Shown: positions 35,454 to 44,306, counted from the first letter of the stretch. The stretch: DNA of 64,000 nucleotides from Peribacillus frigoritolerans (GCF_040250305.1 NZ_CP158190.1:1458001-1522000), one strand, 5' to 3'. A program made the numbers and translations. The notes: generated by a model from the sequence alone, not told the origin.

Positions 35454-35918
35454 ATGGGAATGCTAACGGACTTTCCGTATGAAGGGTAAATGAGCTGCAA
35501 TCTGTTACAAATGGGCCTCCATGCATTCGAAAGTGGTGAGTTTTTACCTGCCAATAGTCCATGGTCCCTTGGTGCTAAACACTAGATAGAAAGTCTTGCA
35601 TCAAAATACGAAGGTGATTATGTAAGATATTGGATGTTTTATCACGTGGAAACGTCGAATTTTTATGTTTAATGTTAAAATTGAAATATAATTGTAATAT
35701 TGTTATTACGTATTTGACAAAATCTGATGATATACTACGACTTAGATGAAAACATAGTAGAGTTTAAGAAATGTATTTAATATTATCTCAACCTTAGAAG
35801 ATTACATAAAGAGTAAAAAAAATAGAGAAGAGTTCCCAGCAATTTATTTTGACTAAGTATTTTTCATAGAGAAAAAGAAGTGGGTCGATGGAAATGCAAG
35901 GGGAGGAAAGCAGGGGAA
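35454..35918. other. 465-bp intergenic region before the NlpC/P60 gene
   Basis: The region carries the promoter of the hydrolase. TTGACA at about 35714 has no good -10 at 17 bp. TGTAAT and TGTTAT half-sites occur near 35695 but not with the spacing of a WalR box. A 36-codon minus-strand frame (35455-35562) is not supported by other evidence. Confidence 0.35.
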
Positions 35919-37295
35919 ATGAGTTTGAAGAAAAAACTTATCGTATTGAACACGACAATTATGCTTGGATTAGGAAGCGCTTTTGCCATACCGTCTGTAA
36001 AAGCTGAATCTATCACGGATATTCAATCACAACGTACAGGAATACAATCAGATATTTCAGAGGCAGAACAAGTTATTCAGCAATTGAAAAAAGAACAATC
36101 GAAAATGAATGCCCAAATTGCCCAGATCGAATCGGCAATGAAAGAAAATGACCAAAAAATCAAAGATACTAAACAAGAAATTAAAGACACCGAAAAAGAC
36201 ATAGATTCTTTAAAGAAAGAAATTAAAGCGTTGGAAGAAAGAATCGCAAAACGCGAGGAAGTCTTGAAAGAGCGCGCACTTTCTTTCCAAGAGAGCGGCG
36301 GGGACGTTGAGTACCTAGAAGTTGTTTTAGGTTCTAAAAGCTTTGGTGAATTCGTTAATCGTGTTGGAGCGGTAGCCACTATCGTGGAAGCTGACCAACA
36401 GATTCTTAGCGAGCAGGAAGCGGATAAAGCTGACTTAGAAAAAAAACAAGCGACCGTTGAGAAAAAATTGCAAAGCCTTAAGGATATGGAAGTAGAGCTT
36501 AAAGGCATGCAATCGCAAATTAAAGATCAAAAAGCTGAAACTGTTAACATGAAGGCTAAGATTGAAAAGAAGGAATCGGAAACAGAAGCACTAAAACAAT
36601 CTTTAGAGAATAAAGATGCCGGTTTAGAAGCACAAATTGCATCCATCCGTGAAAATATCAAAAAAGAGGAAGAACGTAAAGCAGCAGAGAAAGCAGATCT
36701 TGACCGTGCTGCTGAAGAAGTGAGTACTTCAAATTCTTCCAGTGAAGAATCATCAAGCTCTTCTAACGAAGAATCATCAAGTTCTTCTAAAGGCGAAGCT
36801 TCGGCAAAAAGCTCATCTAAAGGTGAATCATCTTCAAATTCATCTAAAAACAGTTCTGCTGCTAAACCTGCAGCCAGTAAAACTGAAACATCAAGCAAGC
36901 CAAGCAGTGCAAATACAGGCTCTGCCATTACAGCAGGTTATAAATATATCGGTAACTCCACATATAAATTTGGTGGCGGAAGAACGGCATCCGATATTGC
37001 TAACGGTCTTTTCGATTGTTCAGGATTCGTTGCATGGGCTTATAAACAAGCTGGTGTTAACCTTCCAGCAAGTACGGATGCATTGAAAAATGCAGGACGT
37101 CAAGTATCTAAGAGCCAAATACAACCTGGAGATTTAGTGTTCTTCAATACCTATAAAACTGATGGGCATGTCGGTATTTATGTCGGCGGCGGCAAATTTA
37201 TCGGTTCCCAAAGTTCAACAGGTGTTGCAATCGCCAATATGGAAAGCGGATATTGGGCAGGTGTATTCAACGGCCGTGTCGTTCGTGTAAACTAA
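35919..37295 (+). CDS. CwlO-like NlpC/P60 peptidoglycan DL-endopeptidase
   Basis: Secreted cell-wall hydrolase cutting D-Glu to diamino acid bonds in stem peptides, needed for growth in CwlO-type systems. It is 458 aa: signal peptide (MSLKKKLIVLN... cleaved after VKA), a long coiled-coil domain (residues ~30-265), a Ser/Lys-rich low-complexity linker (~270-330), and an NlpC/P60 domain with Cys367 (FDCSGF) and His417 (DGHVGIYVG). ATG 35919 is chosen because it gives an N-terminal signal peptide; the open frame upstream has none. It is monocistronic. FtsEX-type partners expected for CwlO are not nearby. Confidence 0.85.
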   Translation: MSLKKKLIVLNTTIMLGLGSAFAIPSVKAESITDIQSQRTGIQSDISEAEQVIQQLKKEQSKMNAQIAQIESAMKENDQKIKDTKQEIKDTEKDIDSLKKEIKALEERIAKREEVLKERALSFQESGGDVEYLEVVLGSKSFGEFVNRVGAVATIVEADQQILSEQEADKADLEKKQATVEKKLQSLKDMEVELKGMQSQIKDQKAETVNMKAKIEKKESETEALKQSLENKDAGLEAQIASIRENIKKEEERKAAEKADLDRAAEEVSTSNSSSEESSSSSNEESSSSSKGEASAKSSSKGESSSNSSKNSSAAKPAASKTETSSKPSSANTGSAITAGYKYIGNSTYKFGGGRTASDIANGLFDCSGFVAWAYKQAGVNLPASTDALKNAGRQVSKSQIQPGDLVFFNTYKTDGHVGIYVGGGKFIGSQSSTGVAIANMESGYWAGVFNGRVVRVN

Positions 37296-37304
37296 TAGTT
37301 CAAT

Positions 37305-37342
37305 AATAAGCAGGGGAGAAAATGCCCCTGCTTATTTTTTTG
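37305..37342 (+). terminator. terminator of the NlpC/P60 gene
   Basis: AATAAGCAGGGG pairs with CCCCTGCTTATT, followed by a T-run. Confidence 0.9.
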
Positions 37343-37488
37343 AAAAAAAATCGAAAAAAATGAAACTTATTTTGAATTTCAACGTAAATACTATAAGATA
37401 AAACAAGGATAGGTGATGTGGACTTCAGTAACTCTGGGAAAACATATAAAGAAACATCATTCCATACTATAAACGGAGGCAAAAAAAC

Positions 37489-37926
37489 ATGATGAAAAAA
37501 TTTATGGCTGCATTACTTACAATTACACTAGCATTCTCGCCAGTCGGCACTTACGTATTCCAGGATCATGCGGAATCAGTCGATGCAAGGGGTTACAAGT
37601 CAGGCAAAAGAAGCTTTAACAGCAACAACAATAATAATTCGAATTTCCAAAATAAAGAAACGAAGAAGTCCGATGCTACTACTGCCAATAAAGCTAAGAG
37701 TGGAAACACATTCGCAAAAGGCGGCTTAATGAAAGGAATTATGCTAGGTGGACTGGCTGGTTTACTTTTTGGAAGCCTATTCGCCAATATGGGAATGCTT
37801 GGTTCTATACTTGGTCTATTAATCAACGTGTTGGCGGTTGTGGTATTAATCGTTGTAATCCGTAAGATATTCACATATTTCAAAGATAAGAAGAAGAAAG
37901 AGGATACAAACCCATGGAGAGGCTAA
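37489..37926 (+). CDS. secreted/membrane protein, Tim44-like N-terminal type
   Basis: A 145-aa protein with an N-terminal signal-like segment (MMKKFMAALLTITLAF), an Asn/Lys/Ser-rich linker with a run of five Asn, a Gly-rich segment (KGGLMKGIMLGGLAGLLFG), one or two membrane spans and a Lys-rich tail. Such small Gly/Ala-rich proteins are often annotated as Tim44-like in Bacillus. Function is unknown. GGAGG lies nine bases upstream of ATG 37489. The last 13 nt overlap the YxcD-like gene, so they are translated together. Confidence 0.65.
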   Translation: MMKKFMAALLTITLAFSPVGTYVFQDHAESVDARGYKSGKRSFNSNNNNNSNFQNKETKKSDATTANKAKSGNTFAKGGLMKGIMLGGLAGLLFGSLFANMGMLGSILGLLINVLAVVVLIVVIRKIFTYFKDKKKKEDTNPWRG

Positions 37927-38213
37927 AGATATCCGAACAAGATATCATCAATGCGGTTTGTGTTTACATTGCCCGTAAAAAGCAGGTACAGCCCAATGAG
38001 GTGGAAGTCGAGTTAATGTATGATGATGATTATGGCTTTTCGGCGGAAGCGTTTGTCGATGGCCGGAAACAAGTGTTAATTACCATCAACTTGATAGAAG
38101 CGCTTCGCTTATGGCTAGATGAATATATGAATAAAGATCCATACTCGGGTATTGAACTTGTTTTGGATGATGAAGAAGGCATAGTGGCTTTAGTAAGTGA
38201 AAGTAATAGATAA
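37914..38213 (+). CDS. YxcD-like DUF2653 protein
   Basis: A 99-aa acidic cytosolic protein beginning MERLKISEQDIINAVCVYIA and containing EVEVELMYDDDYGFSAEAFV, the pattern of the Bacillus YxcD/DUF2653 family. Function is unknown. Its ATG lies inside the preceding gene and its ribosome binding site AAGAGG is also inside it. A strong terminator follows directly. Confidence 0.75.
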   Translation: MERLKISEQDIINAVCVYIARKKQVQPNEVEVELMYDDDYGFSAEAFVDGRKQVLITINLIEALRLWLDEYMNKDPYSGIELVLDDEEGIVALVSESNR

Positions 38214-38215
38214 GT

Positions 38216-38247
38216 AAAAAGGATGCCGTAACGGCATCCTTTTTTTA
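38216..38247 (+). terminator. terminator after the YxcD-like gene
   Basis: GGATGCCG-TAA-CGGCATCC with flanking A and T runs. Confidence 0.92.
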
Positions 38248-38450
38248 TTTAATGAGGTACAACTTGATCGGGCGAAGGAAAAAGATAAAAGAGAAATAGA
38301 AAAATAGTAAAGCAAACAAAGCAAAATGCTAGATTACCAACACATTTGTTAAATACAGATAGATTATAACGAATTATATTTTCCATTTGTTGCAAAAAAT
38401 GGTCTGCGGAAGTAGGATGGATATATGTTCAAGTCAAAGGAGGAGAATAA

Positions 38451-39425
38451 GTGACAGGTTACATAGAAGATATCACTTTTTTAAATGAAAAGGCCATAAA
38501 GTTCGGCAATGAAAAAGTGGAAGCGATACTTGCGCCATCTTTAGGAAGCAATCTGCTTTCGCTTAAGTACAAGCATAAGGATATTGAGGTGCTGCGAACT
38601 CCGGTTAGTCTGGAAGAGTATAAAAAAGCTCCCATTTTATACGGAATGCCTATCCTGTTTCCTCCTAATCGGATTGAAGGTGGTCAATTTACATATAAGG
38701 GGACTGAGTATAGGTTTCCGGTCAATGAAAGGGGAAAATTCAATCATATACATGGTTTTTTACATGACAAGCCTTGGCAAGTCTGCAAAAAGGAAGTGAA
38801 CGGGAAAGAAATCGTCATTAATACTGAATTTTCAAGCAGTGAATTTGATCTAAAAGATAGCTTTCCACAAGATATCACTGTGAATATGTCTTTATCTTTA
38901 AGGGCTGAAACATTGGATATAAAATTGGAAATCACCAACAAGGGCATTGAACCCTTTCCGTGGGGGGCAGGCTATCATACTGTATTCAATTTTCCATTTG
39001 GACCAGGGGGGAAATTGGAGGATTGCAGAATATCTCTTCCCGTCAATAAACATTGGGAGTTGAATGAAAGGTCATTGCCCACTGGTGCAATTCATGAAAC
39101 GGCCGATACAATGGAAATCCAAAACGGCTTTAGCTTGGAGGGCCGGCTGTTTGATGACCTATTTGGCTATGATGAGGAAAGAGCCCTCGAAAACGAGTGC
39201 ATTCTCACTGACCAAGAGGCTGGCATACATGTCATCTATCATGCCGATCAACATTTTATGTTTTGGGTATTATTCAACCAGGAGGGGTTCGTCTGTCCTG
39301 AACCATATACATGGGTAACGAATGCTCCTAATTTGGATTTGTCAGCAAAATTGACCGGATTGAGGGAGTTAAGATCTGGTGAAACTGTTCAGCTGAGAAC
39401 TAGATTGGCAATAAAGGATATATAA
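38451..39425 (+). CDS. aldose 1-epimerase family protein
   Basis: Galactose-mutarotase-like enzyme interconverting sugar anomers. The 324-aa beta-sandwich protein has FNHIHGFLHDKPW (first active-site His), GYHTVF (second His) and CPEPYTW (catalytic Glu). The start is GTG 38451, with AAAGGAGG six bases upstream. No sugar operon surrounds it, so the sugar is not known. Confidence 0.82.
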   Translation: MTGYIEDITFLNEKAIKFGNEKVEAILAPSLGSNLLSLKYKHKDIEVLRTPVSLEEYKKAPILYGMPILFPPNRIEGGQFTYKGTEYRFPVNERGKFNHIHGFLHDKPWQVCKKEVNGKEIVINTEFSSSEFDLKDSFPQDITVNMSLSLRAETLDIKLEITNKGIEPFPWGAGYHTVFNFPFGPGGKLEDCRISLPVNKHWELNERSLPTGAIHETADTMEIQNGFSLEGRLFDDLFGYDEERALENECILTDQEAGIHVIYHADQHFMFWVLFNQEGFVCPEPYTWVTNAPNLDLSAKLTGLRELRSGETVQLRTRLAIKDI

Positions 39426-39463
39426 AAAAACACCTTGGCACTTATTTGTGCCAAGGTGTTTAA
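39426..39463. terminator. bidirectional terminator between convergent genes
   Basis: AACACCTTGGCAC pairs with GTGCCAAGGTGTT. The T-run is longer on the minus strand (seven), serving the permease gene. Confidence 0.88.
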
Positions 39464-39465
39464 GG

Positions 39466-40854
39466 TTATGCTTTTTTTCTCATCCAGAGTGGGTATAGGA
39501 CGATTCCGAATACATATAAGGCAATGCCAAGTATGAATGTATTCATATCGGCTGTACCTGTCTTGATGACCCAGATCGAGTAGATTAACGCCAGGATGGT
39601 GATAATTCCATCACGTACCCTTGAGCCTTTCATGATGTCATAGGTTTCCCCAGTCATGACCAGTTTCAATTGATACAGAACGGATGCAAGATACGGAATC
39701 AAGTAAGCGAGTGTAGCGACGATCATCGAAAATTTATAAGCCTCTAAAATCGTACCCGAAATAGTGGAGAATAAGAATATCTGTGTCATGATATTTGTTA
39801 TTGTCATAGAACGGACGGGTGTGCCATTTTTGTTTGCTTTCGCAAAATAGGCCGGAAACAAATCCGATTTCGCTGCCTGGTAAGGAACTTCTGAGGCAAC
39901 GACAATCCATCCGATTGTCGATCCCAATAAGGAAATGACGGCAAGAGCAGCCATTATATAAGTGCCGCTTGAACCAACTACCGCTTGTAGTGCGTCAACA
40001 AGCGGTTTTTGTGATATTTTCAACTCGTCTTGTGATATGGCACCCATCGTCAATAAAGTAATGCCGATATAAATGGCAACAGCGATAAGTAAACCAAAAA
40101 TCGTCGCTTTCTTTACATCATTTTGTGACTTGGCACGGTTTGAAAGCATGACGGCAGCTTCGATACCGATGAAGGCCCATAATGTTGAAATTGCAGCTGC
40201 ATTCACTTGATCACCTAAAGAGACGGCTGAACCCGCCTTATCATAAAATTCAGCTCCGTTTCCTAGATTGGAAGTGTCGAAGATGAATATTGTGATAATG
40301 ATGAAAAATAAGAATCCAAGCACTTTGGTAACTGTAGCAAAAAGATTCATTTTCCCAGCACTGTTAAAACTTCTTACCAAGATTGCCTGAATCCCCCAAA
40401 GGGCAATGGAACATACCGCAAACGTTAATGCTTTACCTAGTTCAAGTTGAAACGAACCCGCTGTATAAATCACTTTCGTACTATGCATCACCGGGAAAAA
40501 CGTTGATAGGTAACCAGCAAATGAGATGATGACAGAAGCTGTCGCAGCCCAATTCGCAGCCCAATAGCCCCAAGCCATGCTATACCCTGAAACCCTTCCT
40601 TTAGCAGGAGATTTAAATAATGATTGGGCATAACTTTGCGGTCCAGCCTTCAAATCCGGTTTCCGGACTGCCAGGTTACCAAACACTAAAGCTATTAGAA
40701 AAACTCCCAGTCCAGTAACAATCCATGCCAATGTCGCCCCTAATGGACTGGATACCTGTGCTAATTGAGCAGGGAGCATAAAAATTCCGCCGCCGACCAT
40801 ATTTCCAATTACGAATGTGGTCAAAATCAATAAACCCCATTTTTTATTTACCAT
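39466..40854 (-). CDS. basic amino acid/polyamine antiporter-type permease
   Basis: Twelve- to thirteen-span APC transporter of the ArcD/YvsH/LysP-antiporter group (462 aa). It begins WGLLILTTFVIGNMVGGGIF, the substrate-binding GxG in TM1, with WAANWAATASVI and IGIEAAVMLSNRAKSQNDV. Arginine/ornithine or lysine exchange is likely by family, not proven. It is monocistronic; the ~145 bp upstream hold its promoter. Confidence 0.82.
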   Translation of the reverse strand: MVNKKWGLLILTTFVIGNMVGGGIFMLPAQLAQVSSPLGATLAWIVTGLGVFLIALVFGNLAVRKPDLKAGPQSYAQSLFKSPAKGRVSGYSMAWGYWAANWAATASVIISFAGYLSTFFPVMHSTKVIYTAGSFQLELGKALTFAVCSIALWGIQAILVRSFNSAGKMNLFATVTKVLGFLFFIIITIFIFDTSNLGNGAEFYDKAGSAVSLGDQVNAAAISTLWAFIGIEAAVMLSNRAKSQNDVKKATIFGLLIAVAIYIGITLLTMGAISQDELKISQKPLVDALQAVVGSSGTYIMAALAVISLLGSTIGWIVVASEVPYQAAKSDLFPAYFAKANKNGTPVRSMTITNIMTQIFLFSTISGTILEAYKFSMIVATLAYLIPYLASVLYQLKLVMTGETYDIMKGSRVRDGIITILALIYSIWVIKTGTADMNTFILGIALYVFGIVLYPLWMRKKA

Positions 40855-40999
40855 TTATATCGAACCTTTCTTATATACAATATGTGTGTTTATACCGACA
40901 ACTTATACTAAAATAGTATATCTCAAATAGTTTAGTTTGGTAAAGTGGTAAATAAGTAAAATGTAAAACGCAGACTAATCAGAAAATTTAAACGCAATA

Positions 41000-41028
41000 T
41001 TGACAATGGGAGAAAAATGGATTATATT
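41000..41028 (+). promoter_or_regulatory. strong sigma-A promoter in an intergenic region
   Basis: TTGACA (41000-41005), 17-bp spacer, TATATT (41023-41028), close to consensus. No start codon with a good ribosome binding site follows before the terminator at 41172. Confidence 0.65.
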
Positions 41029-41034
41029 AGTAAA

Positions 41035-41172
41035 TACCAAGTTAGTTGGTAAGAATAATATGGTTTGTTGCTTGAATCGTATTTTTCTATAAGATAAGCA
41101 TCCCGAATATTGCCGATTAGTCAACTAAAGGCACCCTTACATCTAATCTAATTAGATGGCGGGTGCCTTTTA
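41035..41172 (+). ncRNA. candidate ~140-nt small RNA or leader RNA
   Basis: The span runs from the expected start of the promoter at 41000-41028 to a strong terminator: AAAGGCACCC pairs with GGGTGCCTTTT (41127-41172), and an inner ATCTAAT/ATTAGAT helix makes a branched stem. Near the 5' end ACCAAGTTAGTTGGT forms a small hairpin. No known riboswitch signature was recognised. It could also be an attenuated leader of yezD, 200 nt downstream. Confidence 0.5.
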
Positions 41173-41374
41173 TTTATAGTGAGGGGAGGGGAATATGGAG
41201 TTCCTATTAACTGGTTATTCTTATTCGGAAAGTAAAGTGATGAGGATATGATAGGTAAACCAAGTTCCTCAAGAAAACATTGAAAGTGGGAAGCACCTGC
41301 GCTTTTCATGAGATCACTTTTAACATTAGGCATGAAACGAAGCTTTATTACCAGTAGTGAAGGGGAGAGATATT

Positions 41375-41542
41375 ATGGAAAAGAAAGAAGAATTGAAAAT
41401 CATGCATATCATTTCAAGCTTGGAAGATCTGCAATATGGATCAGTTTTAATAACCGTACATGATGGTAAAATCACACAGGTGGATACAACCGAGAAGAAA
41501 CGATTCCCATTAGCGAAGAGCCGGGCAGTTAATGCCAGATGA
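41375..41542 (+). CDS. YezD-family small protein (DUF2292)
   Basis: A 55-aa protein beginning MEKKEELKIMHIISSLEDLQ with YGSVLITVHDGKITQVDTTE, the YezD/DUF2292 pattern. Family members are small and often found with sulfur-assimilation genes; here it is alone. GGGGAG lies seven bases before ATG 41375. The predicted strand-helix pattern suggests a nucleic-acid or protein-binding module, unproven. Confidence 0.75.
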   Translation: MEKKEELKIMHIISSLEDLQYGSVLITVHDGKITQVDTTEKKRFPLAKSRAVNAR

Positions 41543-41557
41543 ATAATAGTTATTGAG

Positions 41558-41581
41558 GGAGCTTTCGATATGAAGGCTCTT
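41558..41581 (+). repeat. left copy of 24-bp direct repeat (yezD terminator stem)
   Basis: A 24-bp stretch beginning GGAGCTTTCGATAT matches 41823-41846 with one mismatch. Here it is followed by TAAACTG rather than a T-run. Confidence 0.75.
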
Positions 41582-41650
41582 AAACTGTAGACAAAATCGA
41601 TAATAATTAAGATTGCCTACGTTTTTTTTGAGGGAGTGTAAAATATGATC

Positions 41651-41780
41651 GTTGATTTCCTCTCCAGGCACTCGCTTTCCGCGGGCGGTCCGGGAGCCTC
41701 CTCGGCGCTCTTGGCGCCTGTGGGGTCTCCCTTGGACGCGCTTTTCCCGCAGGAGTCTCACACCCTCCGTTCCAATCAAC
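41651..41780. repeat. GC-rich palindromic dispersed Bacillus repeat
   Basis: A ~130-bp GC-rich block in AT-rich DNA, bounded by GTTGATT and AATCAAC. Inside are CACTCGCTTTCCGCGGGC, GAGCCTCCTCGGCGC, and CTTTTCCCGCAGGAGTCTC. This is the recognisable layout of a multicopy, non-coding palindromic repeat seen in many Bacillus genomes. It encodes no transposase. Copy number here cannot be checked from one window. Confidence 0.7.
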
Positions 41781-41822
41781 TAGTTTAAAAATCCAGACGG
41801 ACCCCCTTTTGTAAATAAACTC

Positions 41823-41853
41823 GGAGCTTTCGATATAAAGGCTCTTTTTTTTA
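41823..41853 (+). terminator. right copy of 24-bp repeat, acting as terminator
   Basis: The same 24-bp sequence as 41558-41581. GAGC and TTT pair with AAAG and GCTC, and here a run of eight T follows. It was probably the original yezD terminator. The rest of the 41543-41980 gap holds a second weak hairpin with T-run near 41588-41631 and no gene. Confidence 0.65.
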
Positions 41854-41980
41854 TACAATAATTTATTCAATTTGGAATTTATAAGAAGATTGTACTGCTT
41901 TTAACATGGTAGAATAAGTTAGGGTATAAGGTATTTTTTTTAAGGGATTAAATGATATATAAGGGAGGAACAGGGGATAG

Positions 41981-42766
41981 ATGACCTTACAGACTATAGA
42001 ACATGATATCTTGGCATTAGTTGAAACATTTAATGGGAGAATCGCATATAAAATTGAAAATGGTCTTGGGGACACGATTGGATATCACGAGAATGAATCC
42101 TTTCAATCAGCGAGTTTAATCAAAATACCAATGATCATCGAAGGTTATCGTCAAAGTGAACAAAAGAAAATCTATTTGAACCAACCAGTGACCATCCCGC
42201 CTAATGAAGTGACTGGGGGTTCCGGGGTCCTGCATGTCTTATCGAACAAGGTATTTTTAACCGTAGAGGATTTATTGACATTGATGATAACCGTTTCCGA
42301 CAATACATCCACGAATATGATGATGAACCTGCTGGGCTTTGAGGAAATCAATCAATGCATCAAGGAACTTGGTTTGAAAAATACTGTCCTTGAACGAAAA
42401 ATGCAGGATTTTAAGGCACTAAAAGAAGGGCGCGACAATACCATATCGGCGGAAGATACGATTACCTGCTTAAAAGCCATACATACAGGCAACTTTTTAA
42501 CGAAAGAAAGCCAGGAAAGAATCTTGCGTGTATTTGACAATCAGCAATTAAGGGATAAACTTCCATCACTGATGGGCAGAGGGGTCAAGGTCGCAAGCAA
42601 AACGGGCGGAATTCGGGGAGTTGCCCATGATTGTGCAATCATTCGGTCAGAAACACAAACTGTTTATGCTGCAGTTCTTACTGAAGATATGAAATCAGAG
42701 GAAGAAAGCCGTCAAGTAATCAGTAAAATTGGAAAACTGATATATGATGATATGGTTGCAGAATAA
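41981..42766 (+). CDS. class A beta-lactamase-like serine hydrolase, cytoplasmic
   Basis: Penicillin-binding-fold serine hydrolase of 261 aa. It has SLIK (Ser-x-x-Lys), SDN and KTG motifs in the right order. The omega-loop region (RKMQDFKALKEGRDN) lacks the Glu166 and Asn170 equivalents needed for beta-lactam deacylation, and there is no signal peptide. A typical penicillinase is therefore unlikely; a D-Ala peptidase or esterase-type activity is possible. GGGAGGA lies upstream of ATG 41981. It is monocistronic. Confidence 0.78.
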   Translation: MTLQTIEHDILALVETFNGRIAYKIENGLGDTIGYHENESFQSASLIKIPMIIEGYRQSEQKKIYLNQPVTIPPNEVTGGSGVLHVLSNKVFLTVEDLLTLMITVSDNTSTNMMMNLLGFEEINQCIKELGLKNTVLERKMQDFKALKEGRDNTISAEDTITCLKAIHTGNFLTKESQERILRVFDNQQLRDKLPSLMGRGVKVASKTGGIRGVAHDCAIIRSETQTVYAAVLTEDMKSEEESRQVISKIGKLIYDDMVAE

Positions 42767-42790
42767 GCTGTTGAATTCAATATTTTTGGA

Positions 42791-42822
42791 AGAGCGGGAA
42801 GTCCTTCATGATTTCCCGCTCT
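42791..42822 (+). terminator. hairpin after the serine hydrolase gene
   Basis: AGAGCGGGAA pairs with TTCCCGCTCT; the T-run is short, so termination may be partial. Confidence 0.6.
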
Positions 42823-42856
42823 TCGATCTTAGTTATGAGGGAGTTAGTGGGAAAGC

Positions 42857-43465
42857 ATGTTATATAAGGAAAAGAAAAAGAAGCGGGGGAAAACTTTAAA
42901 GAAATTTTGTGTAATTAGCGTTATTGCAGTACTGGGGTATTTTGGTTTTTTGCACATGAAAATTCAAGAAACCATTCACCAGCAAATTCCGGAACATGCC
43001 GATTATCTCATTATTCCTGGAGCAAGGGTCAAAGGTTCGGTGCCATCATTATCCTTACAATACAGGATAGATAAAGCTGCAGAATATTTATCGGCTAATA
43101 AACAGACAGTGGCCATTGTATCTGGCGGCAAAGGACCGGGAGAAGAAATATCGGAAGCAAAAGCAATGCAACAGGGACTAATCGCCCATGGAATTGAAGA
43201 GGCACGCATCATGATGGAAGACAAATCTACAACAACTCAGGAAAATATTGTTTTCTCAAAAGAACTCATTCCTGATACAGCAGCTCCAGGATTGATCGTT
43301 AGTAATGACTTTCATATCTACCGGGCAGTCGAAATAGCAAAAAGAGAAGGCTTGGACATAAAAGGAATGCCGGCAAAGACACCAAAAGTGTCACTATTGA
43401 AATCATATACCCGTGAATATCTGGCAATTACCAAATACTATTTGACCGAGTTGATTGGGAGGTAA
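42857..43465 (+). CDS. YdcF-like DUF218 membrane-anchored protein
   Basis: A 202-aa protein with a Lys-rich N-terminus, one membrane span (FCVISVIAVLGYFGFL) and an extracellular DUF218 domain: DYLIIPGARVKG, AIVSGGKGPGEEISEA, EDKSTTTQENIVFS and VSNDFHIYRA. DUF218 proteins (YdcF, SanA, ElyC) affect envelope integrity; the reaction is not known. GGGAAAGC lies before ATG 42857, a modest ribosome binding site. Confidence 0.8.
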   Translation: MLYKEKKKKRGKTLKKFCVISVIAVLGYFGFLHMKIQETIHQQIPEHADYLIIPGARVKGSVPSLSLQYRIDKAAEYLSANKQTVAIVSGGKGPGEEISEAKAMQQGLIAHGIEEARIMMEDKSTTTQENIVFSKELIPDTAAPGLIVSNDFHIYRAVEIAKREGLDIKGMPAKTPKVSLLKSYTREYLAITKYYLTELIGR

Positions 43466-43499
43466 ATTGGAATTCTTTTAAAGATGTGTGGTGCTTTCA

Positions 43500-43760
43500 T
43501 TATTCGACTTCCACGACAACATTAGGAACTTCCCAAAAATCTTTCTCTTGATATAGCTCCTTTAGTGTTTTATAAACGGGATACCCGGTATGGGAAATCT
43601 CGACTCGTTCATCAGCATCCACTTCTTCCACATCTATATCATCAACAAAACCAAGTTGATCATCGATTTCCATTAAATAATACCCGAGTGCCTCATACCC
43701 GCTATAGGCTACAATAACCTTACTGTCAAAACCGCTATTAGAAACTTTGTAATATTTCAT
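43500..43760 (-). CDS. 86-aa acidic protein, unknown
   Basis: AAGGAGG lies just upstream of ATG 43760 on the minus strand, so the start is placed there and not at the far upstream end of the open frame. The product begins MKYYKVSNSGFDSKVIVAYS and contains DDIDVEEVDADERVEIS, with an Asp/Glu-rich composition. No family is recognised. It is monocistronic, divergent from the cold-shock gene. Confidence 0.65.
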   Translation of the reverse strand: MKYYKVSNSGFDSKVIVAYSGYEALGYYLMEIDDQLGFVDDIDVEEVDADERVEISHTGYPVYKTLKELYQEKDFWEVPNVVVEVE

Positions 43761-44050
43761 TGAGTGGCCTCCTTGTTGATCATTCTTAAAAATGAAAATC
43801 GTACGGTTTCTTATTACTCTGATATACCCATTAATTACTATCTGAATCATTAAATTGGATAAATAAAGAAAATAGCAAGTCAAAAAGAATGTGAAGCCAA
43901 CTTAAAATATCACTCGAAAATTTGCTATCTGCATCAATTCATGTTAATCTAATAAAGAATTGTTTTTGGTTGTGGAAGAGGATACTCGTTATTTTCCAAA
44001 TGATTAAAAATAGTAATACAATGTGTGTTATGCACTAGGAGGCAACAACA

Positions 44051-44251
44051 ATGGAACAAGGTACAGTTAAATGGTTTAATGCAGAAAAAGGTTTTGGATT
44101 TATCGAACGCGAAAACGGAGACGATGTATTCGTACATTTCTCAGCTATCCAAAGCGAAGGCTTCAAATCTTTAGACGAAGGTCAAAAAGTAACTTTCGAA
44201 GTTGAGCAAGGTGCACGTGGAGCTCAAGCTGCTAACGTTCAAAAAGCTTAA
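44051..44251 (+). CDS. cold shock protein (CspA/CspB family)
   Basis: A 66-aa single OB-fold RNA/DNA chaperone. It has RNP1 KGFGFIER and RNP2 DVFVHFSAI, with the usual start [25 protein letters not shown] lies upstream of ATG 44051. The ~290-bp upstream region may include a cold-shock leader, but no standard cold box could be assigned. A terminator follows. Confidence 0.95.
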   Translation: MEQGTVKWFNAEKGFGFIERENGDDVFVHFSAIQSEGFKSLDEGQKVTFEVEQGARGAQAANVQKA

Positions 44252-44279
44252 TTTTAAAATTAAATCGTAACCTATATGA

Positions 44280-44306
44280 ACAGGCTTCCTCGGGAGTCTG
44301 TTTTTT
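44280..44306 (+). terminator. terminator of the csp gene
   Basis: ACAGGCTTC pairs with GGAGTCTGT (two G-T pairs), then six T. Confidence 0.75.

Noticed and set aside
35640..35760. WalR box upstream of the CwlO-like gene
   Set aside because: TGTAAT and TGTTAT half-sites occur near 35695 but are two, not five, bases apart, so the consensus is not met.
36527..36928. 133-aa minus-strand open frame opposite the NlpC/P60 gene
   Set aside because: It is the antisense of the Ser/Lys-rich linker and coiled coil. The low-complexity Leu/Asp/Glu composition follows from those codons, and there is no ribosome binding site.
41651..41780. GC-rich block as an insertion sequence or coding gene
   Set aside because: The 87- and 89-aa minus-strand frames across it are Arg/Gly/Pro-rich shadows of the palindrome, and no transposase is present.
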